Shown: positions 40,687 through 50,953 of the stretch, one piece after another
Numbering within the stretch: the first letter of the stretch is position 1
Layout of the letters: the number at the start of each line of letters is the position of its first letter
Made by a program: the position numbers and the translations under genes
The notes under the pieces: model-generated
What the model saw: the letters and a program-made list of their open reading frames with translations, nothing else
What the model was told of the DNA's origin: nothing
The model's database searches: none
NCBI RefSeq assembly: GCF_030219325.1
Contig: NZ_CP126625.1
Span: 3,646,857 to 3,710,856, forward strand
From: Geothrix sp.
Lineage (GTDB): Bacteria; Acidobacteriota; Holophagae; Holophagales; Holophagaceae
DNA: 64,000 bases
Direction: 5' to 3'

Positions 40687-42203
40687 CCCGCTGTCACTTC
40701 GCCGCGCCTCCGGGCGAGGGGCCCCGTCGGTCCCTGCTGCTGGCGGGGGGCGGGATGCGCGTGGCCTGGCAGGCGGGCGTCCTCTTGGCCCTGGACGAGG
40801 CGGGTGTCCGGTTCCAGCACTTCGATGGCGCTTCCGGGGGCACGCTGAACCTGGCCATGCTCCTCTCGGGACTGACACCCCTCGAGATGGTCCAGCGCTG
40901 GCGGGCTCTGGAGCTCGGGGACTTCATCTCGCTGCTGCCCCTGGCGGACTACCTGAAGGGCGCCTGGCCCGCCCTGGGCGACGCGGACGGCGTGCGCGAC
41001 AAAGTCTTCCCCAGCCTCGGCATCGACTTCGATTCGATCGGGGCCTGCGAAGGCCTGAGCGCCACCTTCAATCTCTGCAACTTCACTCGGAAAACCCTGG
41101 AGGTGGTGGAGCACACGGCCCTGGAACCCGACCTGCTGGTGGCCGCCATGTCCCTGCCCGCCTTCATGCCCGCCGTCCACTGGAAGGGCATGACCTATAC
41201 GGACGCGGTGTGGATCAAGGACACGAACCTGTGGGAGGCGGTGAAGCGCGGAGCCGAGGAACTCTGGCTGCTCTGGTGCATCGGCAACACGCCGACTTAC
41301 CGGGACGGGGCCTTTCCCCAATACGTCCACATGATCGAAATGAGCGCGAACGGCGCGCTCTTCGAAGAGCTTGACCGCATTCGCGATCTCAACGACCGGA
41401 TCCAGCGGGGCGACTCGCCCTTCGGCCAGCGCCAGCCCATCCAGCTGCATGTCATTAAGCCCGCCCAGGCCCTGCCCCTGGACCCGGATTTCTATCTGGG
41501 CCGAGTGCGGGCGGAGTCCCTCGTCGCCCTGGGCCACCGCGCCGCCACAGACTACCTGAGCCGCTGCAGCCCCGTCGGGCTTCCCCTCACTCCGGAGGTC
41601 ACCACCATGATCGATGCAGCTCCCGGACTCTCCTTCCGCGAAACCATGTCGGGTCCCTTCAGCCTTGGCCAGCAGGATCCGCAGGCCGGCGCTGACGCCC
41701 AGGGCCCGACCCTCGCCATGCATGCCACGGTCTTCATCCAGGATCTGGACCGCTTCCTGTCTGACCCGACACACCTGGGCAGCCTCAGCGGCACCATCGA
41801 CTACGCCCCCTTCGGAGCCCCGCTCGAGGCCCACCATGGCGTCTTCCGGCTGTTCTCGCCCACCGATGAGCCGAACACCCAGTACATGGTCTACGAGCTG
41901 GCCTTCGAGAAGGATGGCGAGCCCCACTATCTGGCCGGGCACAAGGTGGTGCGCCAGGATCCGGGCTTCGACATGTGGAAGGACACCACCACCCTCTACA
42001 CCAAGCTCCACAGGGGCCCCGATGCCAAGGGGGAGGTGGTGGGGGCGGGGGTCCTCAGCCTGGGCATGACGGATCTGCTCAAGCTCCTGAGCACGGTTGA
42101 GGTCCCGAATGCTGACCCCGCCCAGCGGGTGAGCACCCTCGCCAAGTTCGGGACCTTCTTCCTGGGCGAGCTCTGGAGTACCTACGGCAAACACCTGAGG
42201 TGA
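40683..42203 (+). CDS. Patatin-like phospholipase fused to a GMC-associated C-terminal domain
   Basis: A 506-residue protein. The patatin domain (about 15-300) has the oxyanion loop LLAGGGMRVAWQAG (19-32), nucleophile Ser51 in FDGASGGTLN and the dyad Asp174 in YTDAVWIKD (usually Asp-Gly, here Asp-Ala). From about residue 315 a second, strand-rich domain follows with GPFSLGQQDPQAG, FIQDLDRFLSDPTHLGSLSGT, FGAPLEAHHGVFRLFSP, YELAFEKDGEPHYLAGHKVV and WKDTTTLYTKLH. I recall this domain from the middle of long GMC/cholesterol-oxidase-like proteins; here it is attached to patatin instead. It lies directly upstream of the GMC gene. Lipid acyl hydrolysis is likely; the C-terminal domain may bind the lipid. 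Confidence 0.85.
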   Translation: MTRCHFAAPPGEGPRRSLLLAGGGMRVAWQAGVLLALDEAGVRFQHFDGASGGTLNLAMLLSGLTPLEMVQRWRALELGDFISLLPLADYLKGAWPALGDADGVRDKVFPSLGIDFDSIGACEGLSATFNLCNFTRKTLEVVEHTALEPDLLVAAMSLPAFMPAVHWKGMTYTDAVWIKDTNLWEAVKRGAEELWLLWCIGNTPTYRDGAFPQYVHMIEMSANGALFEELDRIRDLNDRIQRGDSPFGQRQPIQLHVIKPAQALPLDPDFYLGRVRAESLVALGHRAATDYLSRCSPVGLPLTPEVTTMIDAAPGLSFRETMSGPFSLGQQDPQAGADAQGPTLAMHATVFIQDLDRFLSDPTHLGSLSGTIDYAPFGAPLEAHHGVFRLFSPTDEPNTQYMVYELAFEKDGEPHYLAGHKVVRQDPGFDMWKDTTTLYTKLHRGPDAKGEVVGAGVLSLGMTDLLKLLSTVEVPNADPAQRVSTLAKFGTFFLGELWSTYGKHLR

Positions 42204-42205
42204 AC

Positions 42206-43801
42206 ATGGTCTGGGACGTGCTCGTCATCGGAAGCGGGTTCGGAGGCGCCATCGTGGGCAGCCGCATGGCGGAAAAGGGCGCCAAGGTACTGATGCTGGA
42301 GCGGGGGCGCTGGTGGGACAAGGCCGATAAGCCTGGCCGTAGCGCCTATCCCCGGGGCATCGGTGATCCCTGGCTCTGGAACCAGTCGGCCCCCGAGCGG
42401 GAGAACGGCTGGATCGATTTCAGGAATTTCCAGCACATGAGCGTGGTTCAGGGCGCCGCCGTGGGCGGCGGCTCCCTCATCTACGCCAACATCAGCACCG
42501 AGGCTCCGCCCTCGGCCTTTGAGGGAGGCTGGCCACCGGAGCTGACCTATGCGGAACTCAAGCCCCACTACGACCGGGTGGCCGCATTCATGAACGTCAT
42601 GCCCATTCCCGAGGGGCAGTGGACCGAGCGCATGAAGTTCATGCAGCGTTCCGCCGCCGCCATCGGCGAGCCGGCACGGTTCCGGCCCCTGGAGCTGGCC
42701 GTGTCCTTTGATCCCCAGTGGCGCTATGCCCCGGACGGATCCACCGAACGGGTGGAGATCTCCCGCCGCTTTGTCAACGCCCAGGGCGAGGAGCAGGGAA
42801 CCTGCGTGCACCTTGGCAACTGCGACATCGGCTGCGAAGCCGACGCCAAGAACACCCTGGACCGCAACTACATTCCCATGGGCGTTCGGCACGGAATGGA
42901 CGTGCGACCCCTCCACCTTGTGCGCAACATTGAGCCCTGCCCCGGGGGAGGCTATGTCGTCCACTTCGACCGCATCCAGAACGGACAACTGATCCCCGGG
43001 GAGGAGAAGGCCCGCCAGGTGGTGGTGTCCGCGGGCTCCCTCGGCTCCACGGAACTCCTGCTGCGCTGCCGTGACGAGCACCGCACCCTGGAACGCCTGA
43101 GCCCCAGACTGGGCGAGGGCTGGTGTAGCAATGGCGATTTCCTCACCCCGGCCTTCTATCCGGACATGGCGCCCCTCCACCCCAGCAAGGGACCCACCAT
43201 CTCCAGCACCATCTCCTTTCTGGATGGCAGCCAGGGCGAGCGCTTCTGGATCGAGGATGGGGGCTTCCCGAACCTGCTGGCGGATCAAGCCCGGAACCTG
43301 GGCGGAGGCCGGATTCGCAACCTGCGCGCCAAGCTGCTGGTGGACGTCCTCCAGCGGCTGCTCCGGGCTCATCCCGAGCCCTTCCCGCACGTGATGCCCT
43401 GGTTCGCCCAAGGCATGGACCGGGCCGAAGGCGTCATGGCCCTCCGCCGCCGGTTCTGGATCTTCGGACGGCGGAGCCTGCATCTGGACTGGGAACTGCC
43501 CAGCGGCAAGCCTGTGGTGGACGCGATCATCGCCATGCACAAGCGGCTGACCGAGGCCACCGGCGGCACCTTCCACGCGCCTGTGAACTGGAATGTGGCG
43601 CATCACCTCGTCACCCCACACCCCCTGGGTGGCTGCATCATGGGCCGCGGACCCTCCGATGGGGTGGTGGACCACGCAGGCCGGGTCTTCGGCCACGAGG
43701 GCCTCTACGTGGCCGATGGCGCCATCATCCCCCGGGCCCTGGGCGTCAACCCCAGCCGCACCATCGGGGCGCTTGCCGAGCGAGTGGCGTCACTCATGTA
43801 G
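42206..43801 (+). CDS. GMC-family oxidoreductase (cholesterol-oxidase-like)
   Basis: A 531-residue FAD-dependent oxidoreductase. Seen: the Rossmann motif VLVIGSGFGGAIVGSRMAEKG (split here), then ERGRWWDKADKPGRS, the GGGSLIYANI segment, the Cys-rich QGTCVHLGNCDIGCEADAKNTLD insert, and the C-terminal HPLGGCIMGRGPSDGVVDHAGRV and GLYVADGAIIPRALGVNPSRTIGALAER with catalytic His/Asn. A GTG at 42200 overlapping the previous stop is an alternative start. Likely substrates are sterols, long-chain alcohols or polyprenols; none is proven. It ends the operon. Confidence 0.88.
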   Translation: MVWDVLVIGSGFGGAIVGSRMAEKGAKVLMLERGRWWDKADKPGRSAYPRGIGDPWLWNQSAPERENGWIDFRNFQHMSVVQGAAVGGGSLIYANISTEAPPSAFEGGWPPELTYAELKPHYDRVAAFMNVMPIPEGQWTERMKFMQRSAAAIGEPARFRPLELAVSFDPQWRYAPDGSTERVEISRRFVNAQGEEQGTCVHLGNCDIGCEADAKNTLDRNYIPMGVRHGMDVRPLHLVRNIEPCPGGGYVVHFDRIQNGQLIPGEEKARQVVVSAGSLGSTELLLRCRDEHRTLERLSPRLGEGWCSNGDFLTPAFYPDMAPLHPSKGPTISSTISFLDGSQGERFWIEDGGFPNLLADQARNLGGGRIRNLRAKLLVDVLQRLLRAHPEPFPHVMPWFAQGMDRAEGVMALRRRFWIFGRRSLHLDWELPSGKPVVDAIIAMHKRLTEATGGTFHAPVNWNVAHHLVTPHPLGGCIMGRGPSDGVVDHAGRVFGHEGLYVADGAIIPRALGVNPSRTIGALAERVASLM

Positions 43802-45217
<1,416 letters not shown>

Positions 45218-45252
45218 GCGGATCAGGGAAAAGCCCCAATAGGCGGAGGTTC

Positions 45253-45293
45253 GCGGAGAAAAGCGGAGATGGTTCTTTTCCGCTTTCCTCCGC
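45253..45293 (+). terminator. Terminator-like hairpin after gapA
   Basis: GCGGAGAAAAGCGG (45253-45266) pairs with CCGCTTTCCTCCGC (45280-45293): a 14-bp stem with one mismatch. It lies 36 bp after the stop, and several further short repeats of the GCGGA type are around it. Confidence 0.75.
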
Positions 45294-45406
45294 TTCTCTG
45301 TTGCCCTCCGCTTTAAAAATTCCTTTTCAGAAATTCACCGCCATTCATTGGATTGTCCCTGTGGACCTGCTGGAATGCAGGGGCTCTTCCCTTCCAGGAG
45401 GCACCT

Positions 45407-46882
45407 GTGCTGCGATCCCTGCTGCTGCCCGTCCTCATCCTGCTGGGTGGAGCCGCGCTCCCGGCCGTGGCACAGACCAGCCCCGCCGCGCAGATCCCGG
45501 CGGACCTGCCCAGGGGCGAGCGGTGGCTGAGGCATTTCAGCGAGGACCTGCTGCCGTTCTGGAACGTGCCGGACGCCTGGGGCTCGCCCCGGGGCGACTT
45601 CCCCACCTTCCGCGCCAACGACGGCAAGGCCGTGGACTGGGCGAAGCCGCCCGCGGAGCTGGCGGAGGCGCCGGGCTGGATCAAGGAACAGTTCGGCCGT
45701 GAGTACGTGCGCATGAAGTCGCGCCAGACCTACTTCTACGGCGTGGCCTACCACCTGACAGGTGATCCCAAGATGCTGGCCCTGGCCCGGGACGGCGCGG
45801 CCTTCATCCGCAGGCGGGCCCTCGATCCGAAGACCGGCAGCGCCGTGTCCTACTGGGAAAAGGGCGTCCCAAAGCCCGAGGTGCTGGCCCGCACCACCCA
45901 GGACCTGGCCTATGCCCAGCTGGGCCTGGCCATGTACTACTACCTGACCCGGGACGAGGCCACGCTGCGCGACATCAAGAAGCTCAAGCGCCACATCTTC
46001 GCCCAGTACTGGAACCCCCAGTGGCAGGCCCTGCGCTGGGTGAAGAAGGAGGGCCCGGACGGCGAGCACCTGCGCCAGGAGCTGGTGGCCCAGCTGGACC
46101 AGGTGAACGCCTACCTGCTTCTGCTCACGCCCATCCTGCCCGCGGCGGACCGCAGGGAATGGACGGCCGACCTCAAGCGCCTGGCCCAGGCCATGGTGCG
46201 CGACTACCACGACGCGGAGCGCCACCTCTTCTGGGGCACCATCCACGACCCGGCCCAGAAGCAGCTGGGCTCGCGGCACACGGACTTCGGCCACAGCGCC
46301 AAGGCCTACTGGATGCTGGAGCGCATCGGGCGGCTCACGCAGGATCAGGCCCTGGTGGGCCTGGCCACCAGCGGCGCGAGGGCGGTGCTGAAACAGGCCT
46401 ACCTGCCGGAGTCTGGCACCTGGGGCTCGCGGCTGCGGCCGGACGGCAGCGTCGGCACCGGGAAGGAGTGGTGGATCTACGCGGAGCTGGACCAGCTGGC
46501 GGCCACCCTGGCGCTGACGGACCCGGCCCAGGCCGCGCCCCTGCCCCGCACGGCGGACTTCTGGTTCAAGCGCATGGTGGATCCCGTGAACCACGAGGTC
46601 TGGGGCGGCACCGGGGGTGCCCCCGACTTCGAGCCCTGGCAGGGTCCCAAGATCCACCAGTGGAAGAGCGGCTACCACTCGGCCGAGCATGCCCTGGTGG
46701 GCTACCTCACGGCCCAGGCCCTGCATGGGGAGGCAGCCACCCTCTACTTCGCGCCTCCCAGCACCAAGGTGCTTCTGCGGCCCTATGTCTTCGAGGGCAC
46801 CGCCGCCAGCCGCAGCAGCGAAGCGCTGCCGGGCTTCCCGGGACGGCGGAAGGTCGAGGTCGCCTTCACCGGGCTGAGGTAG
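45407..46882 (+). CDS. Exported AGE-family epimerase/isomerase-like protein
   Basis: A 491-residue protein of the N-acylglucosamine 2-epimerase / cellobiose epimerase (alpha/alpha-barrel) superfamily with a signal peptide (VLRSLLLPVLILLGGAALPA). Seen: QTYFYGVAYHLTGDPKMLAL, HTDFGHSAKAYWMLERIG, KEWWIYAELDQLAATLAL and WKSGYHSAEHALVGYL; the conserved His and Glu/Trp arrangement is partly kept. The GTG start at 45407 has AGGAGG 5 bases upstream. Periplasmic AGE proteins have various or unknown activities on sugars, so the assignment to a reaction is open. Confidence 0.75.
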   Translation: MLRSLLLPVLILLGGAALPAVAQTSPAAQIPADLPRGERWLRHFSEDLLPFWNVPDAWGSPRGDFPTFRANDGKAVDWAKPPAELAEAPGWIKEQFGREYVRMKSRQTYFYGVAYHLTGDPKMLALARDGAAFIRRRALDPKTGSAVSYWEKGVPKPEVLARTTQDLAYAQLGLAMYYYLTRDEATLRDIKKLKRHIFAQYWNPQWQALRWVKKEGPDGEHLRQELVAQLDQVNAYLLLLTPILPAADRREWTADLKRLAQAMVRDYHDAERHLFWGTIHDPAQKQLGSRHTDFGHSAKAYWMLERIGRLTQDQALVGLATSGARAVLKQAYLPESGTWGSRLRPDGSVGTGKEWWIYAELDQLAATLALTDPAQAAPLPRTADFWFKRMVDPVNHEVWGGTGGAPDFEPWQGPKIHQWKSGYHSAEHALVGYLTAQALHGEAATLYFAPPSTKVLLRPYVFEGTAASRSSEALPGFPGRRKVEVAFTGLR

Positions 46883-46930
46883 GCCGGGCGAAGGGCTTAT
46901 GAAACCTTTCCTTGCCTCTATCTGAGGCGG

Positions 46931-49204
46931 CTACTTCCGGATGATGGCCGAGGTGAGGGCGGGGAGGGTGACGGTGCTGGTCCCGCCGGTGGTGATGATG
47001 GTGACGGCCGTGCTTCCCAGGGGGATGGGGGTCAGGCCCGCCTGGACGCCATCCGCCAGCAGGGAGGCGGTGCTGAGGTCCATGCCCGCATTGAAGGACT
47101 GGGCGCTGGTGCCGGCGTTGTGGAACACGAAGAAGGTCGAGGCATCCACGGTGGAGGCCACACACTTGTAGCCGAATGCCAGGGTGCTGGAACCGACGCC
47201 CACCGGGTCGATGCGGGTGAGGTTGGCGGCGCGGACGCCATCCGGCAGGCGGAAGGCGTTCGTGCTCTTCCGGATGGCCGTGAGGCCCTGGACATAGCTG
47301 TAGAGCTTGTAGCCGTTCTGGGTGGCGTCGTAGTTCGTGAAACCGCCGGTGATCGGATCGCTGGCATAGACCGTGGACCACTTCACCAGGTTGATGGCGT
47401 CCGAGGCGTTGTAGGAGTTGTCCACGAAGGAGCGGTGGGAGCCGGTGCTGGACTTGGTGTTGGCATAGCCGCCGGTGGTCTCCTTGGTGCGGAACATCTC
47501 GTCCCCGGCGTGGAGGAAGGCCAGGCCCTGGGAGGTGAGCAGCACGGCATAGCCCACCTTGGCCCGCTTCAGGAGCTCCGCGTCGCCGGTGGCATCCTTG
47601 GTCACGTTGGTGGCCATGGCGAGGACGTCGTAGAGGCAGAGGTTGTCGTGGCAGGTGAGGTAGCTCACCACGTTGTTGGTGGAGCCCGGCGCGAAGCCGT
47701 TGGTGGGCAGTCCGGCAACGTTAGAGAAGAGGTTGGCGGGGCTCTGGCCCGCGCCCGACAGGAAGGCCGCGGCGCCATCGCTGGGATAGCCGTTCTTGAA
47801 GATCTGCCGGTAGCTGTCGGAGAACATGGCGATGTTCTGGCCGGTGAAGGCGGTCGCGTGCACCTGGTCCGCCCCGCTGGTGGCGGCACCGTTGTAGTCG
47901 GTGGCCACGCCACTGTAGAAGCCGTTCCAGCCCTCGCCCAGGAAGACCACCTTCGGGTTGAGGGCCGCGGCGGCATTGTAGGCGGACTGCACGGTCTGGG
48001 TGTCCAGCACGCCCATGAGGTCGAAGCGGAAGCCATCCACCTTGTACTCGCCCACCCAGTGGGCCACGGAGTCCACGATCACCTTGCGCACCATCTTGGC
48101 GTCGGAGCGCACGTCCTGGCTGCCGGCGCCGTTGTTGCTCGTGCTCCGGTAGAAGTAGCCCTGGATGCCCGAGTCGCCCAGGACATTGTTGTTGGCCGTG
48201 TGGTTGTAGACCACGTCCAGGATGACCCCCATGCCCTGCTTGTGGATCTCGTTGATGAGGGTCTTCAGCTCGTTGATGCGGGCGGCGGGATCCAGGGGGT
48301 TGGCGGAGTACATGCCCGAGGGCGTGAAGTAGTTCTGGGGGTCGTAGCCCCAGTTGTAGTTGGCGCCCACGGTCTTGGTGATGTCCAGCTCGCGGGTGCG
48401 GATCTTGGTCTGGTCGTAGTTGTAGTTGGCCAGGGGGCAGAGCAGCTGAACATGGGTGACGCCCAGCTTCTGGATGTGGGGCAGCATGGCCACCAGGCCC
48501 TTGTAGGTGCCCCAGGTGGTGCCGTTCGCAAAGGCGGCGCCCAGGTTCGGGTCCACGGTGAGGTCGCGGATGCCCGCCTCGTAGACGATGGCGTCCCGGT
48601 TGGAGGCGTAGGCGTAGGGCACCACGGTGGTGCCATCCGGGCCCTTCATCCGGGAGCCGTCGAAGTAGTTCGCCGCGCCCACATAGGCCCAGCCGCCATC
48701 CGGCAGGGTGGTCGCCGGACTGAGGATGGCGCCCTTGCCGATGCTGTCCCCGGGGATGGTGGTGCCGTTGGCGTGGACCCACTGGGCCATGGATTTGGCG
48801 TAGGGATCCAGCACGTACTCGCTGCCCACCTTGTAGACGTAGAAGGTCTGGGCCGGGAGGGGGATGGAGCCCGTGGACCAGACGCCGCCGGCGCCCCGGG
48901 TCATGGCCACGCTGGCCGCAGGTGAGCTCAGGGCGTCGTTCCAGCTGGCGTACAGGTACAGGCTCACTGCGCCGGCGTTGGGGTTCCAGTAGTTGAACGT
49001 GACGTTGGCGCCGCTGAGGAGGGCGCCCAGCTGGGTGTTGGGCACGCCGTAGAAACTGGTGTCCGCGGGCGTGGCGTTGGCATCCTTGTCCATGGCCATC
49101 GCGTTCGGCGTGGAGGGCGTGGAGCCCCCGCCACCGCCGCCTCCACCGCAGGCGAGGAGCAGGATCAATCCGGAGGCCGAGAGGGAAGCTAGCAGGCGTG
49201 TCAT
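46931..49204 (-). CDS. Type I pullulanase, secreted lipoprotein
   Basis: A 757-residue GH13 debranching enzyme hydrolysing alpha-1,6 links. It is a lipoprotein (LILLLAC-GGG), so it is anchored in a membrane, with a poly-Gly/Ser linker. An N-terminal CBM48-like region (about 55-160) precedes the barrel, which has the pullulanase motif YNWGYDPQNYF, DVVYNHTA, catalytic Asp in GFRFDLMGV, Glu in FLGEGWNG and Asp in LTCHDNLCL. It works outside the cytoplasm on branched glucans. The order phosphorylase, amylase, CBM41 and Mal transporters upstream on the same strand suggests a large operon. Confidence 0.92.
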   Translation of the reverse strand: MTRLLASLSASGLILLLACGGGGGGGGSTPSTPNAMAMDKDANATPADTSFYGVPNTQLGALLSGANVTFNYWNPNAGAVSLYLYASWNDALSSPAASVAMTRGAGGVWSTGSIPLPAQTFYVYKVGSEYVLDPYAKSMAQWVHANGTTIPGDSIGKGAILSPATTLPDGGWAYVGAANYFDGSRMKGPDGTTVVPYAYASNRDAIVYEAGIRDLTVDPNLGAAFANGTTWGTYKGLVAMLPHIQKLGVTHVQLLCPLANYNYDQTKIRTRELDITKTVGANYNWGYDPQNYFTPSGMYSANPLDPAARINELKTLINEIHKQGMGVILDVVYNHTANNNVLGDSGIQGYFYRSTSNNGAGSQDVRSDAKMVRKVIVDSVAHWVGEYKVDGFRFDLMGVLDTQTVQSAYNAAAALNPKVVFLGEGWNGFYSGVATDYNGAATSGADQVHATAFTGQNIAMFSDSYRQIFKNGYPSDGAAAFLSGAGQSPANLFSNVAGLPTNGFAPGSTNNVVSYLTCHDNLCLYDVLAMATNVTKDATGDAELLKRAKVGYAVLLTSQGLAFLHAGDEMFRTKETTGGYANTKSSTGSHRSFVDNSYNASDAINLVKWSTVYASDPITGGFTNYDATQNGYKLYSYVQGLTAIRKSTNAFRLPDGVRAANLTRIDPVGVGSSTLAFGYKCVASTVDASTFFVFHNAGTSAQSFNAGMDLSTASLLADGVQAGLTPIPLGSTAVTIITTGGTSTVTLPALTSAIIRK

Positions 49205-49234
49205 GGGACCTCCAGATCGAAACAGGGCTGGAAC

Positions 49235-50887
49235 CTAGCGGGTGGCCCGCTTGTACATCCGGCTGTAGTACTCGTCGAGCATGCGCTGGACGCCGAAGGC
49301 ATCCCGGGTGCTCTGGATGGAGGCGACCATCATGTCCACCCAGGTGCCGTGGCGGTCGTAGTAGGTGGGCAGCACCTCGTCGGCCAGCACCTTCTTGAAG
49401 GCCTTGAAGTCGTGCTTGTCCAGCACCGCCTCCTCCTCGCTCTCGAAGCCATCGCCGAACTGCCAGCCGTTCACGCCGTGCTGGCAGGCCTCGGGCCACC
49501 AGCCATCCAGGATGGAGAGGTTCAGCACGCCGTTCATGGCCGCCTTCATGCCCGAGGTGCCGGAGGCCTCCTTGGGCCGGCGGGGGTTGTTCAGCCACAC
49601 GTCCGAGCCGCGGGTGAGCATACGGCCGATCTCCATGTCGTAGTTCTCGAGGAACACCACGCTGTTGGGGTAGCGCTTGGACATCTCGAGGATGTTCTCC
49701 ACGATCTTCTTGCCATTGTCATCCAGGGGATGGGCCTTGCCGGAGAAGACGATCTGCAGCCTGCCGCTCTTGAGCAGAGGTTCGATGAACTTGCGGTCCG
49801 TGAAGATGAAGTTGGAGCGCTTGTAGGGCGCGGCCCGGCGGGAGAAGCCGATGAGCAGCTGCTCGGGGTCAAGCTTCACGCCGGTGCGCTGCTCCACGAA
49901 GGCGATGAGCTTCTTCTTGTTGTCCAGGTGCGCCTTCCAGAGGGCCTCCTTGGCCTTCTTCGAGCCGTCGCAGGCGGCGGCCAGGTCCAGCATCCGGGGA
50001 TCCACCCAGGTGGGGCGGTGGATGGCGTTCGTGATGCCGATGATCTCGCAGCGGCCGGAGATGTCCTTCCACATCTTGTTGGCGGTCACCCGGTGCAGGT
50101 CGGCCACGGCATTGGCGATGCGGGAGAGGTGCAGGGCCCCCACGGTCATGTTGAAGGGGCTGCCGCCCAGCTGCTTGAGCTGAGCCTTGTTGAGGCCCAG
50201 GTTGGCGCCCATGTACAGGAAGCGGTCGATGGGGTGGGACTCGTTGCCCTGCACGATGGGCGTGTGGGTGGTGAAGACCACCTCTTCACGGGTTTTGGCC
50301 AGGGCGGCATCAAAGGTGGCCCCCTTGACCATGCGCTGGTGCATGAGCTCGAAGCCGGCGAACAGGGCGTGGCCCTCGTTGAAGTGGTAGACATCGGGCT
50401 TGATGCGCAGGGCCTGCAGGGCCCGCACGCCGCCGATGCCCAGCACCATCTCCTGGGCCACGCGCTCCTCGCCAAACCAGCCGTAGAGCTGGCCCGTGAT
50501 CCAGCGGGACTCGCCGTCGTTCTCTTCGATGTCCGTGTCCAGCAGGTAGAGGGAGTCCACCCCGAAGGTGTTCACGCGCCAGACCTTGATCTTCACGGGC
50601 TTGCCCTTGATCTCGATCTCGACGAGAACGCCCGTGTCCTCCAGGAACTCGTGGTTGCCGCTGCGGTAGGCGTCGTAGACCTTGCCGGACTCCGCGTCCA
50701 CCATCTGCTCGCCGTAGCCCTGCTTCCAGCGGATGCCGATGCCCACCATGGGATAGCCGTGGTCCTTCACGCCCTTGAGGTAGTCGCCGGCCAGGATGCC
50801 CAGGCCCCCCGCGTAGATCTTGAACGGGCTATCGAGGGCGTACTCCATGCAGAAATATGCGACCCGGGGCAGCTTCTTCACAGACAT
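49235..50887 (-). CDS. Alpha-glucan phosphorylase (GT35)
   Basis: A 550-residue PLP-dependent phosphorylase that releases glucose-1-phosphate from alpha-1,4-glucans in the cytoplasm. Seen: VAYFCMEYALDSPFKIYAGGLGILAGD in overlapping pieces, FNEGHALF, FTTHTPIVQGNESH, FSRRAAPYKRSNFIF and the PLP-lysine region RPKEASGTSGMKAAMNG. It belongs to the short 'glucan phosphorylase' branch found in Thermotoga and other bacteria rather than the long GlgP form. The start on the complement of 50885-50887 is preferred, with AAGGAG upstream; an in-frame ATG further upstream is not. Confidence 0.92.
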   Translation of the reverse strand: MSVKKLPRVAYFCMEYALDSPFKIYAGGLGILAGDYLKGVKDHGYPMVGIGIRWKQGYGEQMVDAESGKVYDAYRSGNHEFLEDTGVLVEIEIKGKPVKIKVWRVNTFGVDSLYLLDTDIEENDGESRWITGQLYGWFGEERVAQEMVLGIGGVRALQALRIKPDVYHFNEGHALFAGFELMHQRMVKGATFDAALAKTREEVVFTTHTPIVQGNESHPIDRFLYMGANLGLNKAQLKQLGGSPFNMTVGALHLSRIANAVADLHRVTANKMWKDISGRCEIIGITNAIHRPTWVDPRMLDLAAACDGSKKAKEALWKAHLDNKKKLIAFVEQRTGVKLDPEQLLIGFSRRAAPYKRSNFIFTDRKFIEPLLKSGRLQIVFSGKAHPLDDNGKKIVENILEMSKRYPNSVVFLENYDMEIGRMLTRGSDVWLNNPRRPKEASGTSGMKAAMNGVLNLSILDGWWPEACQHGVNGWQFGDGFESEEEAVLDKHDFKAFKKVLADEVLPTYYDRHGTWVDMMVASIQSTRDAFGVQRMLDEYYSRMYKRATR

Positions 50888-50953
50888 GAGGACTCCTTCG
50901 TCGTTCATCAAGGCACTGCGCGCCATTCTTGCGAATGGCGCGAGAGGAAAAGA

